This document shows, piece after piece, positions 1 to 6,299 of a stretch of 10,568 bases of DNA. The DNA lies in the NCBI GenBank assembly GCA_030614245.1, contig JAUWKK010000063.1, positions 1 to 10,568 on the forward strand, read 5' to 3'. The stretch comes from Planctomycetota bacterium. GTDB taxonomy: Bacteria; Planctomycetota; PUPC01; JABMSA01; JAUWKK01. Position 1 is the first letter of the stretch. Each line of letters opens with the position of its first letter. Both the position numbers and the translations under genes were made by a program. The notes below the pieces were generated by a model. It made no database searches, was not told where the DNA came from, and worked only from the letters and a program-made list of their open reading frames with translations.

Positions 1-239
1 AAACCCAGTCCGTATCGCAGCCCAGACCGTTCAGCACGGGCACTACCGAGCTTATAAACGAAACTTCCATAAACGTCGAGGAGCGCAAGGGATACATGCA
101 CGTGCTCGGGCCCGGCGTGAGCGTGACCGACCTGGCATCGGCCCTCAACAAACTGGGCGTCACCCCGGGCGATATGTGCGCCATCCTGCAAAGCATCAAG
201 CGCCAGGGAGCACTGCACGCTGAACTCGTGATCATGTAG
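1..239 (+). CDS. flgI: Flagellar P-ring protein FlgI, C-terminal fragment
   Basis: The open frame enters from the left edge (first full codon at 3) and ends with TAG at 237-239, giving about 78 residues. It reads as the last part of FlgI, the periplasmic protein that forms the P ring around the rod in the peptidoglycan layer. Visible hallmarks are a QPRPFSTG segment, then VEE..GYMHVLGPGVSVTDLASALNKLG, the region of FlgI that precedes its end, and a C-terminus of the form ILQSIKRQGALHAELVIM, matching the family's usual ILQALK.AGALQAELVV ending. The 5' part of the gene lies outside the window. The following gene is flgJ, the classical FlgI neighbour, only 9 bases downstream, so the two are almost certainly cotranscribed. 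A P ring implies an outer membrane. Confidence 0.9.
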   Translation, partial: TQSVSQPRPFSTGTTELINETSINVEERKGYMHVLGPGVSVTDLASALNKLGVTPGDMCAILQSIKRQGALHAELVIM

Positions 240-248
240 AGGTGACCG

Positions 249-632
249 ATGGCCGATAGCAGCTTGTTACCGATAAGACCCGCGGCAGGTGGTGCAAACG
301 ATGTGCTCTTCGAGGCGATGAAGAAGAGCGCGGCCGCCGCCGGTAGCGACGATAAGCTGATGCAGGCCGCGATGGAATTCGAGGCCATACTCGTCACGCA
401 GATGCTGCAGGTCATGCGGCAAAGCGTCCCCAAGAGCGAACTGCTTGAAGAGGACCCCGGCCGCGACACCTATTACCAGATGCTCGATATCGAGATAGGC
501 AGGCAAGCGGCCCGCAACGGCTCCCTCGGCCTCGCAGAAACGCTCTACAGGCAGTTGGGCGGGAAAATCGAGCCGGCCGCCCGGGGTGGCACGTTCAAGC
601 AAAGCTTGGACGTGGACCGAACGTCATTCTGA
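249..632 (+). CDS. flgJ: Flagellar rod-binding protein FlgJ, single-domain form
   Basis: This 127-residue protein matches the FlgJ N-terminal rod-binding domain. Residues about 38-104 carry the pattern AMEFEAILVTQMLQVMRQS, then D-TYYQMLDIEIGRQAARNG-SLGLAETLYRQL, which is the helical signature of the family. The muramidase domain that follows in enterobacterial FlgJ is absent, as in many non-gammaproteobacterial lineages, so local peptidoglycan opening would need another enzyme. The protein is expected in the periplasm, where it caps or scaffolds the growing rod. The ATG is preceded by AGAGGTG overlapping the flgI stop region, which supports this start. No palindromic repeat has entered this gene. 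The reverse-strand frame over it is a shadow. Confidence 0.88.
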   Translation: MADSSLLPIRPAAGGANDVLFEAMKKSAAAAGSDDKLMQAAMEFEAILVTQMLQVMRQSVPKSELLEEDPGRDTYYQMLDIEIGRQAARNGSLGLAETLYRQLGGKIEPAARGGTFKQSLDVDRTSF

Positions 633-770
633 CGTGCCACCCGAGGAAGGCATGAGCAGCGTTCAAGGGGTGAAAGATGCTTCGCTCAGAGCTCAGCATG
701 ACAGTGGGTCTTGGGCCAGGTCTCTTAATTGATCCGGCCGTCTCATTTAATACACGAGTGAGGGTCCAGG
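633..770. other. flgJ-flgN intergenic gap
   Basis: This 138-base stretch has no gene. It holds one repeat-like segment (674-704, listed separately) and an AT-richer patch at about 721-755. I see no convincing promoter: TTGATC at 729 and TAATAC at 748 are only 13 bases apart. I also see no flgM-like reading frame, although flgM commonly precedes flgN in other bacteria. GAGGG at about 759-763 is a plausible Shine-Dalgarno for flgN. Confidence 0.5.
674..704 (-). repeat. Short dispersed-type repeat (CTGTCATGCTGAGC...GAGCGAAGCATCTT)
   Basis: On the reverse strand this reads CTGTCATGCTGAGC, then TCTGAGCGAAGCATCTT. This resembles the TGTCAT-CTGAGCGAAGC-ATCT type of intergenic repeat that recurs in many bacterial genomes. 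It contains a doubled GCTCAG. Only one copy is present here, so calling it a repeat rests on recognising the general type and not on internal evidence. Confidence 0.35.
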
Positions 771-1505
771 GTGAACACGACTGAGATAAGCGCAGAAGAA
801 CGGCTATTGAACGAGCAGACCGAACATCTGTCGCAGAAGCTCGACGAGACTGAGGACGTGTACACGAAGCTTCTGGCGCTGGAGAACGAGAAGCAGCGAG
901 CGATCATCGACCGCGCCCCTGCGAAGGTGATGGAACTGCTCGATGATGAACGCGGCCTCGTTGCCCTGGCGACCGCGCTGGAAGGCGACCTGCTCGCGCT
1001 CCGCGACGAGATCGGCTCGGGCCTGGGCGACATACCGGCAAGCGGAGGCGAACCGATCACACTCCGCGAAATCGCCGAGGCGCTCGGGACGCCCAGGAGA
1101 CCAGGTGACAGTAGAGCAGGTGACAGTAGACAATTAGAGCAGGTGAAAGTAGAGCAGGAGAAAGTAGAACAGGTGAAAGTAGACCAGGTGACAGGTGACA
1201 ATCTGAATCTCTCGACTGTTCCACTGTTCAACTGTTCCCCTTTCCAAATTGCCGGCACGCTCGAAGACAAGAGGCACAATATCTTGCACCTGGCCACCAG
1301 ACTCAGGAATGTAAGCCAGACGAACTTCCTGCTGCTGAAACAGTGCTCGACGCTGCTGGAAGAGATCATCCGCGGGGCCCTGACAGTTACGGGTGAAGAC
1401 CCCGCCCCCAAGACTTACGGCGCAGCAGGCGGGCCCGCCTCCCCTGCCCGCCGTGGCGGGAACGGAACCGTAGGCGCCATGATGGACGTGATTGCAGGAG
1501 ACTAG
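771..1505 (+). CDS. flgN: FlgN-family flagellar export chaperone carrying an in-frame repeat insertion
   Basis: The product is 244 residues. FlgN is the cytoplasmic chaperone that holds the hook-junction proteins FlgK and FlgL for type III export, and the position directly before flgK fits. Residues about 8-82 are a long helical segment (LLNEQTEHLSQKL..., then LDDERGLVALATALEGDLLALRDEI). Residues about 160-203 (LEDKRHNILHLATRLRNVSQTNF, then LLLKQCSTLLEEIIRG) give the second helical part with the N/Q-rich family signature. Between them, residues about 108-159 are encoded by a family A repeat with five-residue periodicity (VEQVK, VEQEK, VEQVK, VDQVT). A family C palindrome encodes the Gly/Pro-rich stretch near residues 219-230. 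Without the insert the length would be about 190, closer to the usual 140-170. The start is GTG with GAGGG upstream. Primary sequence in this family is weakly conserved, so the assignment leans partly on context. Confidence 0.78.
   Translation: MNTTEISAEERLLNEQTEHLSQKLDETEDVYTKLLALENEKQRAIIDRAPAKVMELLDDERGLVALATALEGDLLALRDEIGSGLGDIPASGGEPITLREIAEALGTPRRPGDSRAGDSRQLEQVKVEQEKVEQVKVDQVTGDNLNLSTVPLFNCSPFQIAGTLEDKRHNILHLATRLRNVSQTNFLLLKQCSTLLEEIIRGALTVTGEDPAPKTYGAAGGPASPARRGGNGTVGAMMDVIAGD
1093..1246 (+). repeat. Family A element copy 1, in frame inside flgN (longest copy)
   Basis: The left arm is built of alternating 8-base (AGGTGACA/AGGTGAAA) and 7-base (GTAGAGC/GTAGAAC/GTAGACC) units, expanded to about five 15-base repeats. 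The core at about 1197-1216 reads GTGACAATCTGAATCTCTCG. The right arm is ACTGTTCC, ACTGTTCA, ACTGTTCC. Its last part is translated as QVTGDNLNLSTVPLFNCSPF, in the same frame as copies 4, 6 and 7. Because 15 is divisible by 3, unit gain or loss leaves the frame intact. Outer boundaries are approximate. Confidence 0.85.
1425..1460. repeat. Family C GC-rich palindrome inside the flgN 3' end
   Basis: Two adjacent palindromes are present. AGGCGGGCCCGCCT at 1427-1440 is a perfect 14-base palindrome, and CCCGCC-GT-GGCGGG spans 1447-1460. Together they encode a Gly/Pro/Arg-rich tail stretch of FlgN. The CCCGCC/GGCGGG motif recurs near 6405, 8171/8271 and 10072. Confidence 0.65.
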
Positions 1506-1602
1506 TAGAGCAGGTGAAAGTAGAGCAGGTGACAGTAGACGATCTGAATCTCTCGACTGTTCCACTGTTCCACTGTTCACCTTTCTAAAGATCGGAGACT
1601 AG
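1497..1602. repeat. 9-bp direct repeats GGAGACTAG flanking family A copy 2 (candidate target-site duplication)
   Basis: GGAGACTAG occurs at 1497-1505 and again at 1594-1602, immediately on either side of copy 2. The first copy contains the flgN stop codon TAG (1503-1505). The second contains GGAG (1594-1597), positioned as the Shine-Dalgarno of flgK (GTG at 1605). Removing one repeat plus the element leaves flgN ending two bases before flgK with the same GGAG upstream. This is what a duplicated insertion site would look like. Confidence 0.7.
1502..1590 (+). repeat. Family A element copy 2, between flgN and flgK
   Basis: This 89-base copy runs from CTAGTAGAGCAGGTGAAAG to CTGTTCACCTTTCTAAAG. 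It aligns without gaps to copy 3 (4236-4324), which has exactly the same length and the same two ends, so these two define the unit best. The core is GACGATCTGAATCTCTCGAC, followed by three ACTGTTC units. The flgN stop codon falls at its left edge. Confidence 0.88.
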
Positions 1603-1604
1603 AC

Positions 1605-4193
1605 GTGGGGATATCTCTTGATGCGGCCCTGTCGGGAATGCTTGCGGCGCAGCGCTCCGCACAGGTGGCGGGCCACAACATCGCAAACGCCAACACCCCC
1701 GGCTATCGCCGCCAGAAAGTCGATCTGAGGCCCAGCTGCCTGGGGCTCGGCGTGGAACTCAAGAGCGTCACGGCCCAGCGCGACTTCTTCCTGTTCGAGC
1801 AACTGCTCGACCAGCAGGGCTCGCTGGCACACTCCGAACTCCTCAGCGAGCGCCTCGCCGAGATCGAAGCCGCTATCGGTTCAGACCCCGAGGCCGGCAT
1901 CAACCAGTCGATCAACCGCTTCTTCGACGCCCTCAACGATGTGGAGACGAATCCCGACCAGCTGCTCGCCCGGGAGATGCTCATCCACAGCGCAGCCACG
2001 CTCGCCGAGAACATCTCCAGCACCTACAATCGCCTGGCCCGGTTCCGCACGAATCTCAGCGGGCAGTACAGCGAAAAAGTCACCGAACTCAATGAGACCG
2101 TCGAGCAGATCGCCGACCTCAACAACCAGATCCGAGACTGGCAGTACCAGGGCTTGGACGCCAATGACTTCATCGACCGCCGCGACGAACTGATAAGAAC
2201 GGTCGGAAAGACAATGGGCGTTCAGGTGGTGCGCCAGGAGAACGAAACAGTCAACGTCCTCTTCGACGGGGGCATGCTCGCCACGGAGTGGGCGAGCTTC
2301 TCGGTGGAGATGGTTACCGTCGACGACGAACTCCGGCTGCGTCCTGAGAACGACACGACGACGTTCCGCATCAACGACGGCGAACTGGGGGCGATCGGCT
2401 ATCTGCACAACGACCTCATCCCTGGATACCTGCACGACCTGGACGACCTGGCGGCGGCACTGATCCAGGCCGTCAACGCAGTACACGCGACCGGCGTCGG
2501 CCTCGATGGCAGAATGTCCACGCTCACCAGCAGCAACACGATCGCCGACGTCGATGGCAACGGCGACCCCGCCAATGACGTGCTGAGCTCGTGCGACCTG
2601 CCGTTCGACGTCACGGCTGGAACGCTGCGGATATCGGTCACTGATACGGCAACCGGCGAGGTGACGCAGACGAATGTGGCCATCGACCCCGGCACCGCCA
2701 CTCTTGCAACTCTCACGGCAAAACTGGCGGCCGTCGCCCCCATCAACGCCGCCACGAGCGCGGGGCGGATAACAATCCTCGCCGAGCCCGGATACGGCTT
2801 CGACTTCTCACGCCGCCTCGATGTCAATCCGCCCGACCTGGGCACCGCCGTGATCGAGATCGGCGGCGTCTACACCGGCATAGACAACGATTCCTTCACC
2901 ATGGTCGCCACGACCTCGGGCACTGTCGGCACGACCGGCAGCCTCCAGGTGACCGCTTTCGACGCCGACGGGAACGCGCTCGGCTCATACGACATCGGCA
3001 GCAATTACAACCCGGGCCAGTGGATCGACGGCCCCGAGGGCGTCAAGTTCACGCTGGCTGCAGGCGATATCACCACCGCTCAAGTCGTCAGCACCAATAC
3101 CGACACGTTCGATCTGAGCGCGCAGGGCACGATCGACATCTCGGTCAACGGCGCCGCCGCCCAGACCGTCAACCTGAATAACGCCGACTTCTTCGACGTC
3201 TCGCAGGCATCGACACAGTCGGTGGTGGATGCGATAAACGCTCAGGCAGGATTGCAGGGAGCCGGATTCACCGCCTCGGTGACGGCGAACGGCGAGGTGC
3301 GAATAGACCCGGCTGTGCCCGGCGGCACAATCACGCTTGAAGACGGGGGCGCTCCGATTCTTGCCGCGCTCGGCCTGGCCGACGGCGACTACGTCGGAGG
3401 CGTCACCAGCAATGCGGGGCCATTCGATCTGACCGGCGGCGGCACGTTCATCGTCTACGACGACGACCCCGGCAAGACTACTCCATATACGATCGATTTG
3501 GACTTCGACGACCTCTACGACATGACGGCCGTGGCGGTGGCGGATCTCGCGGCAGTAATCGAGGCGCAGACCACCGACGTGGACGTCTCGGCCGTCGGCG
3601 GCAGTCTGAGGCTGGCTTCCGACGCGGTCGCGCTCGATATGTCGATTCAGATCACCGACGGCGGCAACAATCTGACCGACGCCATCGGCCTCTCGACGGG
3701 TCTGGCTCAGGCCGATCAGACGTCGTTCACCGTCAGCCCGAACATCGGAACCGACACGTCCGGCATTCTCGTGGCCCTGGGGCTCAACGGATTCTTCAAG
3801 GGAACCGGCGCGACCAACATCGGCGTGGATGACCGTATAACGAACGATCCGCGTCTGTTCGCCGCTGCCGTTGCCGATCCGCCCGGCGACAACCTCAACG
3901 TGGCCGAAATGTTGCGCCTCCAGCAGCAGATGACGGTCGGCGGAACGCAGACGTTCAACGAGGCATTTGCCTCGTTCATCGGCACGGTAGGCAACGATGC
4001 CGCTCAGCAGAACAACATTCATGATGCACAACTGGTGCTCGAAGAGAGTCTAATGCAGCGCATCCATTCGGTCTCGGGCGTCTCGCTCGACGAAGAGGTA
4101 GCCAACCTGATGATATTCCAGCAGGCGTTCCAGGCATCGGCGAGGGTGATGACGACACTGAACACGATGCTCGAGGCCATGATGAACATGTAG
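1605..4193 (+). CDS. flgK: Flagellar hook-associated protein 1, FlgK (large variant)
   Basis: FlgK is the first hook-filament junction protein, exported through the flagellar type III apparatus and located outside the cell. The N-terminus (GISLDAALSGMLAAQRSAQ, then VAGHNIANANTPGYRRQ) and the C-terminus (SGVSLDEEVANLMIFQQAFQ, then ASARVMTTLNTMLEAM) are the diagnostic coiled-coil D0/D1 segments. At 862 residues it is longer than most FlgK proteins (roughly 450-650). The extra length is in the middle, where three Asp/Thr/Gly-rich beta modules at about residues 338-396, 500-580 and 605-700 resemble flagellin hook IN motifs, each with a beta pair, a helix like VVDAINAQ and an ASVTANG-type strand. 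The start is GTG with GGAG 7 bases upstream inside the duplicated GGAGACTAG. No family A repeat has entered the gene. Confidence 0.93.
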   Translation: MGISLDAALSGMLAAQRSAQVAGHNIANANTPGYRRQKVDLRPSCLGLGVELKSVTAQRDFFLFEQLLDQQGSLAHSELLSERLAEIEAAIGSDPEAGINQSINRFFDALNDVETNPDQLLAREMLIHSAATLAENISSTYNRLARFRTNLSGQYSEKVTELNETVEQIADLNNQIRDWQYQGLDANDFIDRRDELIRTVGKTMGVQVVRQENETVNVLFDGGMLATEWASFSVEMVTVDDELRLRPENDTTTFRINDGELGAIGYLHNDLIPGYLHDLDDLAAALIQAVNAVHATGVGLDGRMSTLTSSNTIADVDGNGDPANDVLSSCDLPFDVTAGTLRISVTDTATGEVTQTNVAIDPGTATLATLTAKLAAVAPINAATSAGRITILAEPGYGFDFSRRLDVNPPDLGTAVIEIGGVYTGIDNDSFTMVATTSGTVGTTGSLQVTAFDADGNALGSYDIGSNYNPGQWIDGPEGVKFTLAAGDITTAQVVSTNTDTFDLSAQGTIDISVNGAAAQTVNLNNADFFDVSQASTQSVVDAINAQAGLQGAGFTASVTANGEVRIDPAVPGGTITLEDGGAPILAALGLADGDYVGGVTSNAGPFDLTGGGTFIVYDDDPGKTTPYTIDLDFDDLYDMTAVAVADLAAVIEAQTTDVDVSAVGGSLRLASDAVALDMSIQITDGGNNLTDAIGLSTGLAQADQTSFTVSPNIGTDTSGILVALGLNGFFKGTGATNIGVDDRITNDPRLFAAAVADPPGDNLNVAEMLRLQQQMTVGGTQTFNEAFASFIGTVGNDAAQQNNIHDAQLVLEESLMQRIHSVSGVSLDEEVANLMIFQQAFQASARVMTTLNTMLEAMMNM

Positions 4194-4235
4194 TCAGTGA
4201 TCAGTATTCAGTGGCCGGTGGAAGAGAAGAAGTAT
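4194..4235. other. Spacer after flgK with a TCAGT-rich repeat remnant
   Basis: Directly after the flgK stop, TCAGTGATCAGTATTCAGTG (4194-4213) has three spaced CAGT units. It looks like another degenerate short-unit repeat. No second full copy is present here, so it may be a remnant. GTGGA at 4219 recurs at 4327 on the far side of copy 3, too short to call a target duplication. Confidence 0.35.
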
Positions 4236-4324
4236 CTAGTAGAGCAGGTGAAAGGTGAGCAGGAGAAAGGCGATAATCTGAATCTCTCGACTGTTCAACT
4301 GTTCCACTGTTCACCTTTCTAAAG
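4236..4324 (+). repeat. Family A element copy 3, between flgK and flgL
   Basis: This 89-base copy begins CTAGTAGAGCAGGTGAAAG and ends CTGTTCACCTTTCTAAAG, identical at both ends to copy 2. The core is GATAATCTGAATCTCTCGAC. It stops 3 bases before the GGAG (4328-4331) that serves as the flgL Shine-Dalgarno, so the element sits between the upstream stop and the downstream ribosome-binding site, as copy 2 does. Confidence 0.88.
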
Positions 4325-4339
4325 AGTGGAGACGAAGCG

Positions 4340-5281
4340 ATGACGATTCGCATGACGCGCACGGGGATATATCAGTATACGCAATCGATGCTGGCACGCA
4401 CGACGAACGATATGATGAGCCTGCAGGAGCAGATATCGTCGCTCAAGCGCATCAATAAACCGTCGGACGATCCCAGCGGAGCCGCGCGCGCACTGGGGCT
4501 GCACACCACGCTCGATACTTACCGCCGGTACCTGGGCAACATGGAGCGGGCGCAGGGCGGAATCGACCACACCACAATCGTATTGCAGTCGATCTCGGGA
4601 TACATCGTCCGCGTCAGGGCGCTCATCATGCAGGCGTCGAACCCCGGCCTCCCCCCCCACGTCAGAGCGGCTATCGCCGGCGAGGTCGACGGCATCCTGG
4701 GCAGTGTCGTCGACGACGCCAATGCGGCACACGAGGGACGATATATCTTCGCCGGCACCCTCTGCAGAATAAAACCGTTCGCCCCGAATATCGCCGCGGG
4801 GCCGGGCGGGAGCGTGACGAGCGTCTCTTACGAGGGCAATATCGGCGCGATCGGGACAACCGTCGGACCCGACTCGCGCGTCAAGGTCAACGAGAACGGC
4901 CAGGAGGTATTCATGAGGCAGGGCCCGGGAGAGGACCTCTTCTCGGTCATAGCGCAATCGCGCGACCTGATCGAGAACACGGAACTCTCGAGCACCGAGC
5001 GGGCCGAACAGCTCTCGGGCATGCTGGCGACGATCGATTCGGTGCATAACGACATGCTCGAATCGATGGGCCGGGTAGCCGGCCGGGCCAAGAGCCTCGA
5101 ATTGCGCAGGAACCTGTACGAAGATGCCGAGATCGGCACCACCCGCGCACTCGCCGAAGTCGAAGACGCCGACATCTCGCAGCTTATTTACGACCTGCAG
5201 AGAGAGAAGACGCAGTTCGAGATGATTCTCGCAGCCAGCGCATCGATCCTGCAGCCCACACTGATGGAGTTCCTCAGGTAA
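4340..5281 (+). CDS. flgL: Flagellar hook-associated protein 3, FlgL
   Basis: FlgL is the second hook-filament junction protein, sitting between FlgK and the filament. The 313-residue length is normal. The N-terminal helix runs MTIRMTRTGIYQYTQSMLAR, followed by the conserved LQEQISSLKRINKPSDDPSG (residues about 28-47) shared with flagellins. FAGT near residue 138 marks the D1/D2 junction. The C-terminal helix DISQLIYDLQREKTQFEMIL, then AASASILQPTLMEFL, is the usual polymerisation end. The ATG is preceded by GGAG at 4328-4331 (8-base spacing). It follows flgK in the standard order and, with FlgK, is the expected FlgN client. No repeat interrupts it. The reverse-strand frames of 115-242 residues over it are shadows. 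Confidence 0.93.
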   Translation: MTIRMTRTGIYQYTQSMLARTTNDMMSLQEQISSLKRINKPSDDPSGAARALGLHTTLDTYRRYLGNMERAQGGIDHTTIVLQSISGYIVRVRALIMQASNPGLPPHVRAAIAGEVDGILGSVVDDANAAHEGRYIFAGTLCRIKPFAPNIAAGPGGSVTSVSYEGNIGAIGTTVGPDSRVKVNENGQEVFMRQGPGEDLFSVIAQSRDLIENTELSSTERAEQLSGMLATIDSVHNDMLESMGRVAGRAKSLELRRNLYEDAEIGTTRALAEVEDADISQLIYDLQREKTQFEMILAASASILQPTLMEFLR

Positions 5282-5293
5282 AGGAGAGACGTC

Positions 5294-5420
5294 AGGCTTC
5301 AGACCTCAGACTTCAGACTTCAGACTTCAGGTACGAATTCTGAACTTATTCTGTATTCTCTTTCTTACCCTGAAGCCTGTGGCCTGTAGCCTGTAGCCTA
5401 TGGCCTGGAGCCTGGAGCCT
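5294..5420 (+). repeat. Family B element copy 1, between flgL and fliW
   Basis: The left arm is 7-base units of the CTTCAGA/CCTCAGA type, the centre is GTACGAATTC (5331-5340) followed by TTTCTTACC, and the right arm is 7-base units CCTGTGG, CCTGTAG, CCTGTAG, CCTATGG, CCTGGAG, CCTGGAG. Ends are AGGCTTC and GGAGCCT. AAGGAG occurs on both sides (5281-5286 and 5424-5429); the right-hand one is the fliW Shine-Dalgarno, so a 6-base target duplication is possible. Confidence 0.85.
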
Positions 5421-5423
5421 TAT

Positions 5424-5430
5424 AAGGAGG
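5424..5430 (+). promoter_or_regulatory. fliW Shine-Dalgarno AAGGAGG
   Basis: AAGGAGG lies 5 bases before ATG at 5436 and decides this start over an in-frame ATG at 5400, which lies inside family B copy 1. Two CTGGAG units directly upstream (5404-5417) add further GGA motifs, the core of CsrA binding sites. Confidence 0.75.
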
Positions 5431-5435
5431 GGGCC

Positions 5436-5999
5436 ATGAAGATTCAGACGTTGCGTTTCGGAGAGATCGAAGTCCAGCCGGCGCAAGTCTTCGAGATGGT
5501 TCGGCCGCTGATCGGGTTCCCCGACACATCCTTCGCGCTCATCAGCGACGAGGGCACCGCCCCCGTCCAGTGGCTGCAATCGCTCACCACACCGCACCTG
5601 TGCCTGCCTCTCGCCGATCCGCTGGCGATCATGCCCGGATTCGACATCGAAATTCCGCGTGAAGAATGCAGCATGCTCGAACTCGAGCGGGCCCCCACGG
5701 AACAGGAGACAGGTGAACAGGTGACAGGAGACAATCCGAATCACTCGACTGCTCAACTGTTCCACCCTTCAACTGTTCTCATCCGGGCAATCGTCGTGCT
5801 CGATCCCGAGCCCAGGAACATCAGAGTCAATCTCAAGGCGCCCGTCGTCTTCAACGTCGTCAATCAGAAGGCCATTCAGATCGTCGCCGACAATCCCGAT
5901 CTCCCTGTCAAGTACTACATCTTCGCGCAGAACCCAGAGCAAGAAGGCTTCAGACTACAGGCCACAGGCCACAGGAAGAAAGACCGAATCCGTACCTGA
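5436..5999 (+). CDS. fliW: Flagellar assembly factor FliW with two repeat-derived segments
   Basis: FliW is the cytoplasmic partner that binds and inhibits CsrA and also binds flagellin, linking filament export to flagellin translation. Family features are MKIQTLRFGEIEV, the GFPD segment near residue 27, WLQSL (46-50), and PRNIRVNLKAPVVFNVVNQK (126-145), the tVNL-aPivin signature. At 187 residues it exceeds the usual 140-155. Residues about 85-115 are a family A insertion lying between LEL and AIVVLD, a connecting loop before a core strand. Residues about 170-187, including the TGA stop at 5997-5999, are encoded by family B copy 2, so the native C-terminus has been replaced or extended. The core strands look intact on both sides, so a functional protein is plausible. 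fliW is followed directly by csrA, its target. Confidence 0.9.
   Translation: MKIQTLRFGEIEVQPAQVFEMVRPLIGFPDTSFALISDEGTAPVQWLQSLTTPHLCLPLADPLAIMPGFDIEIPREECSMLELERAPTEQETGEQVTGDNPNHSTAQLFHPSTVLIRAIVVLDPEPRNIRVNLKAPVVFNVVNQKAIQIVADNPDLPVKYYIFAQNPEQEGFRLQATGHRKKDRIRT
5684..5779 (+). repeat. Family A element copy 4, in frame inside fliW
   Basis: It runs from CGAGCGGGCCCCCACGGAAC through ACAGGTGA units and the core GACAATCCGAATCACTCGAC to the degenerate right arm ending near CAACTGTTCTC. Positions 5684-5762 match 6847-6925 (copy 6) at 74 of 79 bases by eye. It is read as EQVTGDNPNHSTAQLF, the same frame as copies 1, 6 and 7. Confidence 0.88.
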
Positions 6000-6053
6000 A
6001 GCCTGAAGCCTGGAGCCTGAAGTCTGAAGTCTGAAGTATCAAGCCTGGAGCCT
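5945..6053 (-). repeat. Family B element copy 2 (inverted), spanning the fliW stop and csrA leader
   Basis: This is family B copy 1 in opposite orientation. The centre GAATCCGTAC (5986-5995) is the reverse complement of GTACGGATTC, 9 of 10 with copy 1. Flanking units are AGGCCAC on one side and GAAGCCT/GGAGCCT/GAAGTCT on the other, all 7 bases. It encodes the last residues of FliW (QATGHR...), contains the fliW stop, and its final GGAGCCT provides the GGAG before csrA. Confidence 0.85.
6047..6050 (+). promoter_or_regulatory. csrA Shine-Dalgarno GGAG lying inside a family B repeat
   Basis: GGAG is 6 bases before ATG at 6057 and is part of the terminal GGAGCCT unit of family B copy 2. No other candidate is closer. 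The csrA ribosome-binding site therefore appears to be repeat-derived. Confidence 0.65.
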
Positions 6054-6056
6054 TAG

Positions 6057-6299
6057 ATGTTGGTGCTGACCCGTAAGAAGGGCGAAAGCATAATGGTGGG
6101 CGATAACATCGAGGTGAAAGTCCTCGAGGTTCACGCAGGCCAGGTCAAGCTCGGTTTGCAGGCGCCCAATGATATCCCGGTTCATCGCAAGGAGGTATAC
6201 GAAGCTATCCAGCGCGAGACCCGCGCGGCCGCAGCTGCGCCGCCCTCGGCCGAGGATATCTCCAGAATCTTCCGAAAACGTGCAGAGGAGAACGAGTGA
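6057..6299 (+). CDS. csrA: Carbon storage regulator / translational repressor CsrA
   Basis: CsrA is a small homodimeric RNA-binding protein that blocks translation by binding GGA-containing hairpins near Shine-Dalgarno sites; in FliW-encoding bacteria flagellin mRNA is a main target. The 80-residue sequence opens MLVLTRKKGESIMVGDNIEV and continues KVLEVHAGQVKLGLQAPNDI and VHRKEVYEAI. The RNA-contacting residues L4, R6 and R44 (in VHR) are present. The C-terminal tail after about residue 52 is Ala-rich and charged, somewhat longer than the 61-residue enterobacterial protein. The ATG follows repeat-derived GGAG. The TGA stop overlaps the ATG of the next gene (TGATG), indicating translational coupling to the glycosyltransferase. 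Confidence 0.96.
   Translation: MLVLTRKKGESIMVGDNIEVKVLEVHAGQVKLGLQAPNDIPVHRKEVYEAIQRETRAAAAAPPSAEDISRIFRKRAEENE

Noticed and set aside
729..753. Promoter before flgN (TTGATC and TAATAC)
   Set aside because: Spacing is about 13 bases and both boxes are imperfect; no sigma-28 or sigma-54 consensus is visible.
1099..1200. CRISPR-like array in the tandem repeats
   Set aside because: Units are 15 bases and directly abutting, with no unique spacers, and they are translated in frame.
743..1411. Long reverse-strand open frame (222 codons) over flgN
   Set aside because: It is antisense to a recognisable chaperone gene and stays open partly because the repeat element lacks stops on that strand; its product is Ser/Thr-rich low complexity with no family resemblance.
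2985..4031. Reverse-strand open frame of 348 codons over flgK
   Set aside because: Shadow of FlgK in a GC-rich gene; no recognisable domain and no ribosome-binding context.
5400..5435. Upstream in-frame ATG as the fliW start
   Set aside because: It lies inside family B copy 1 with no ribosome-binding site, whereas ATG 5436 has AAGGAGG at proper spacing and matches the family N-terminus.
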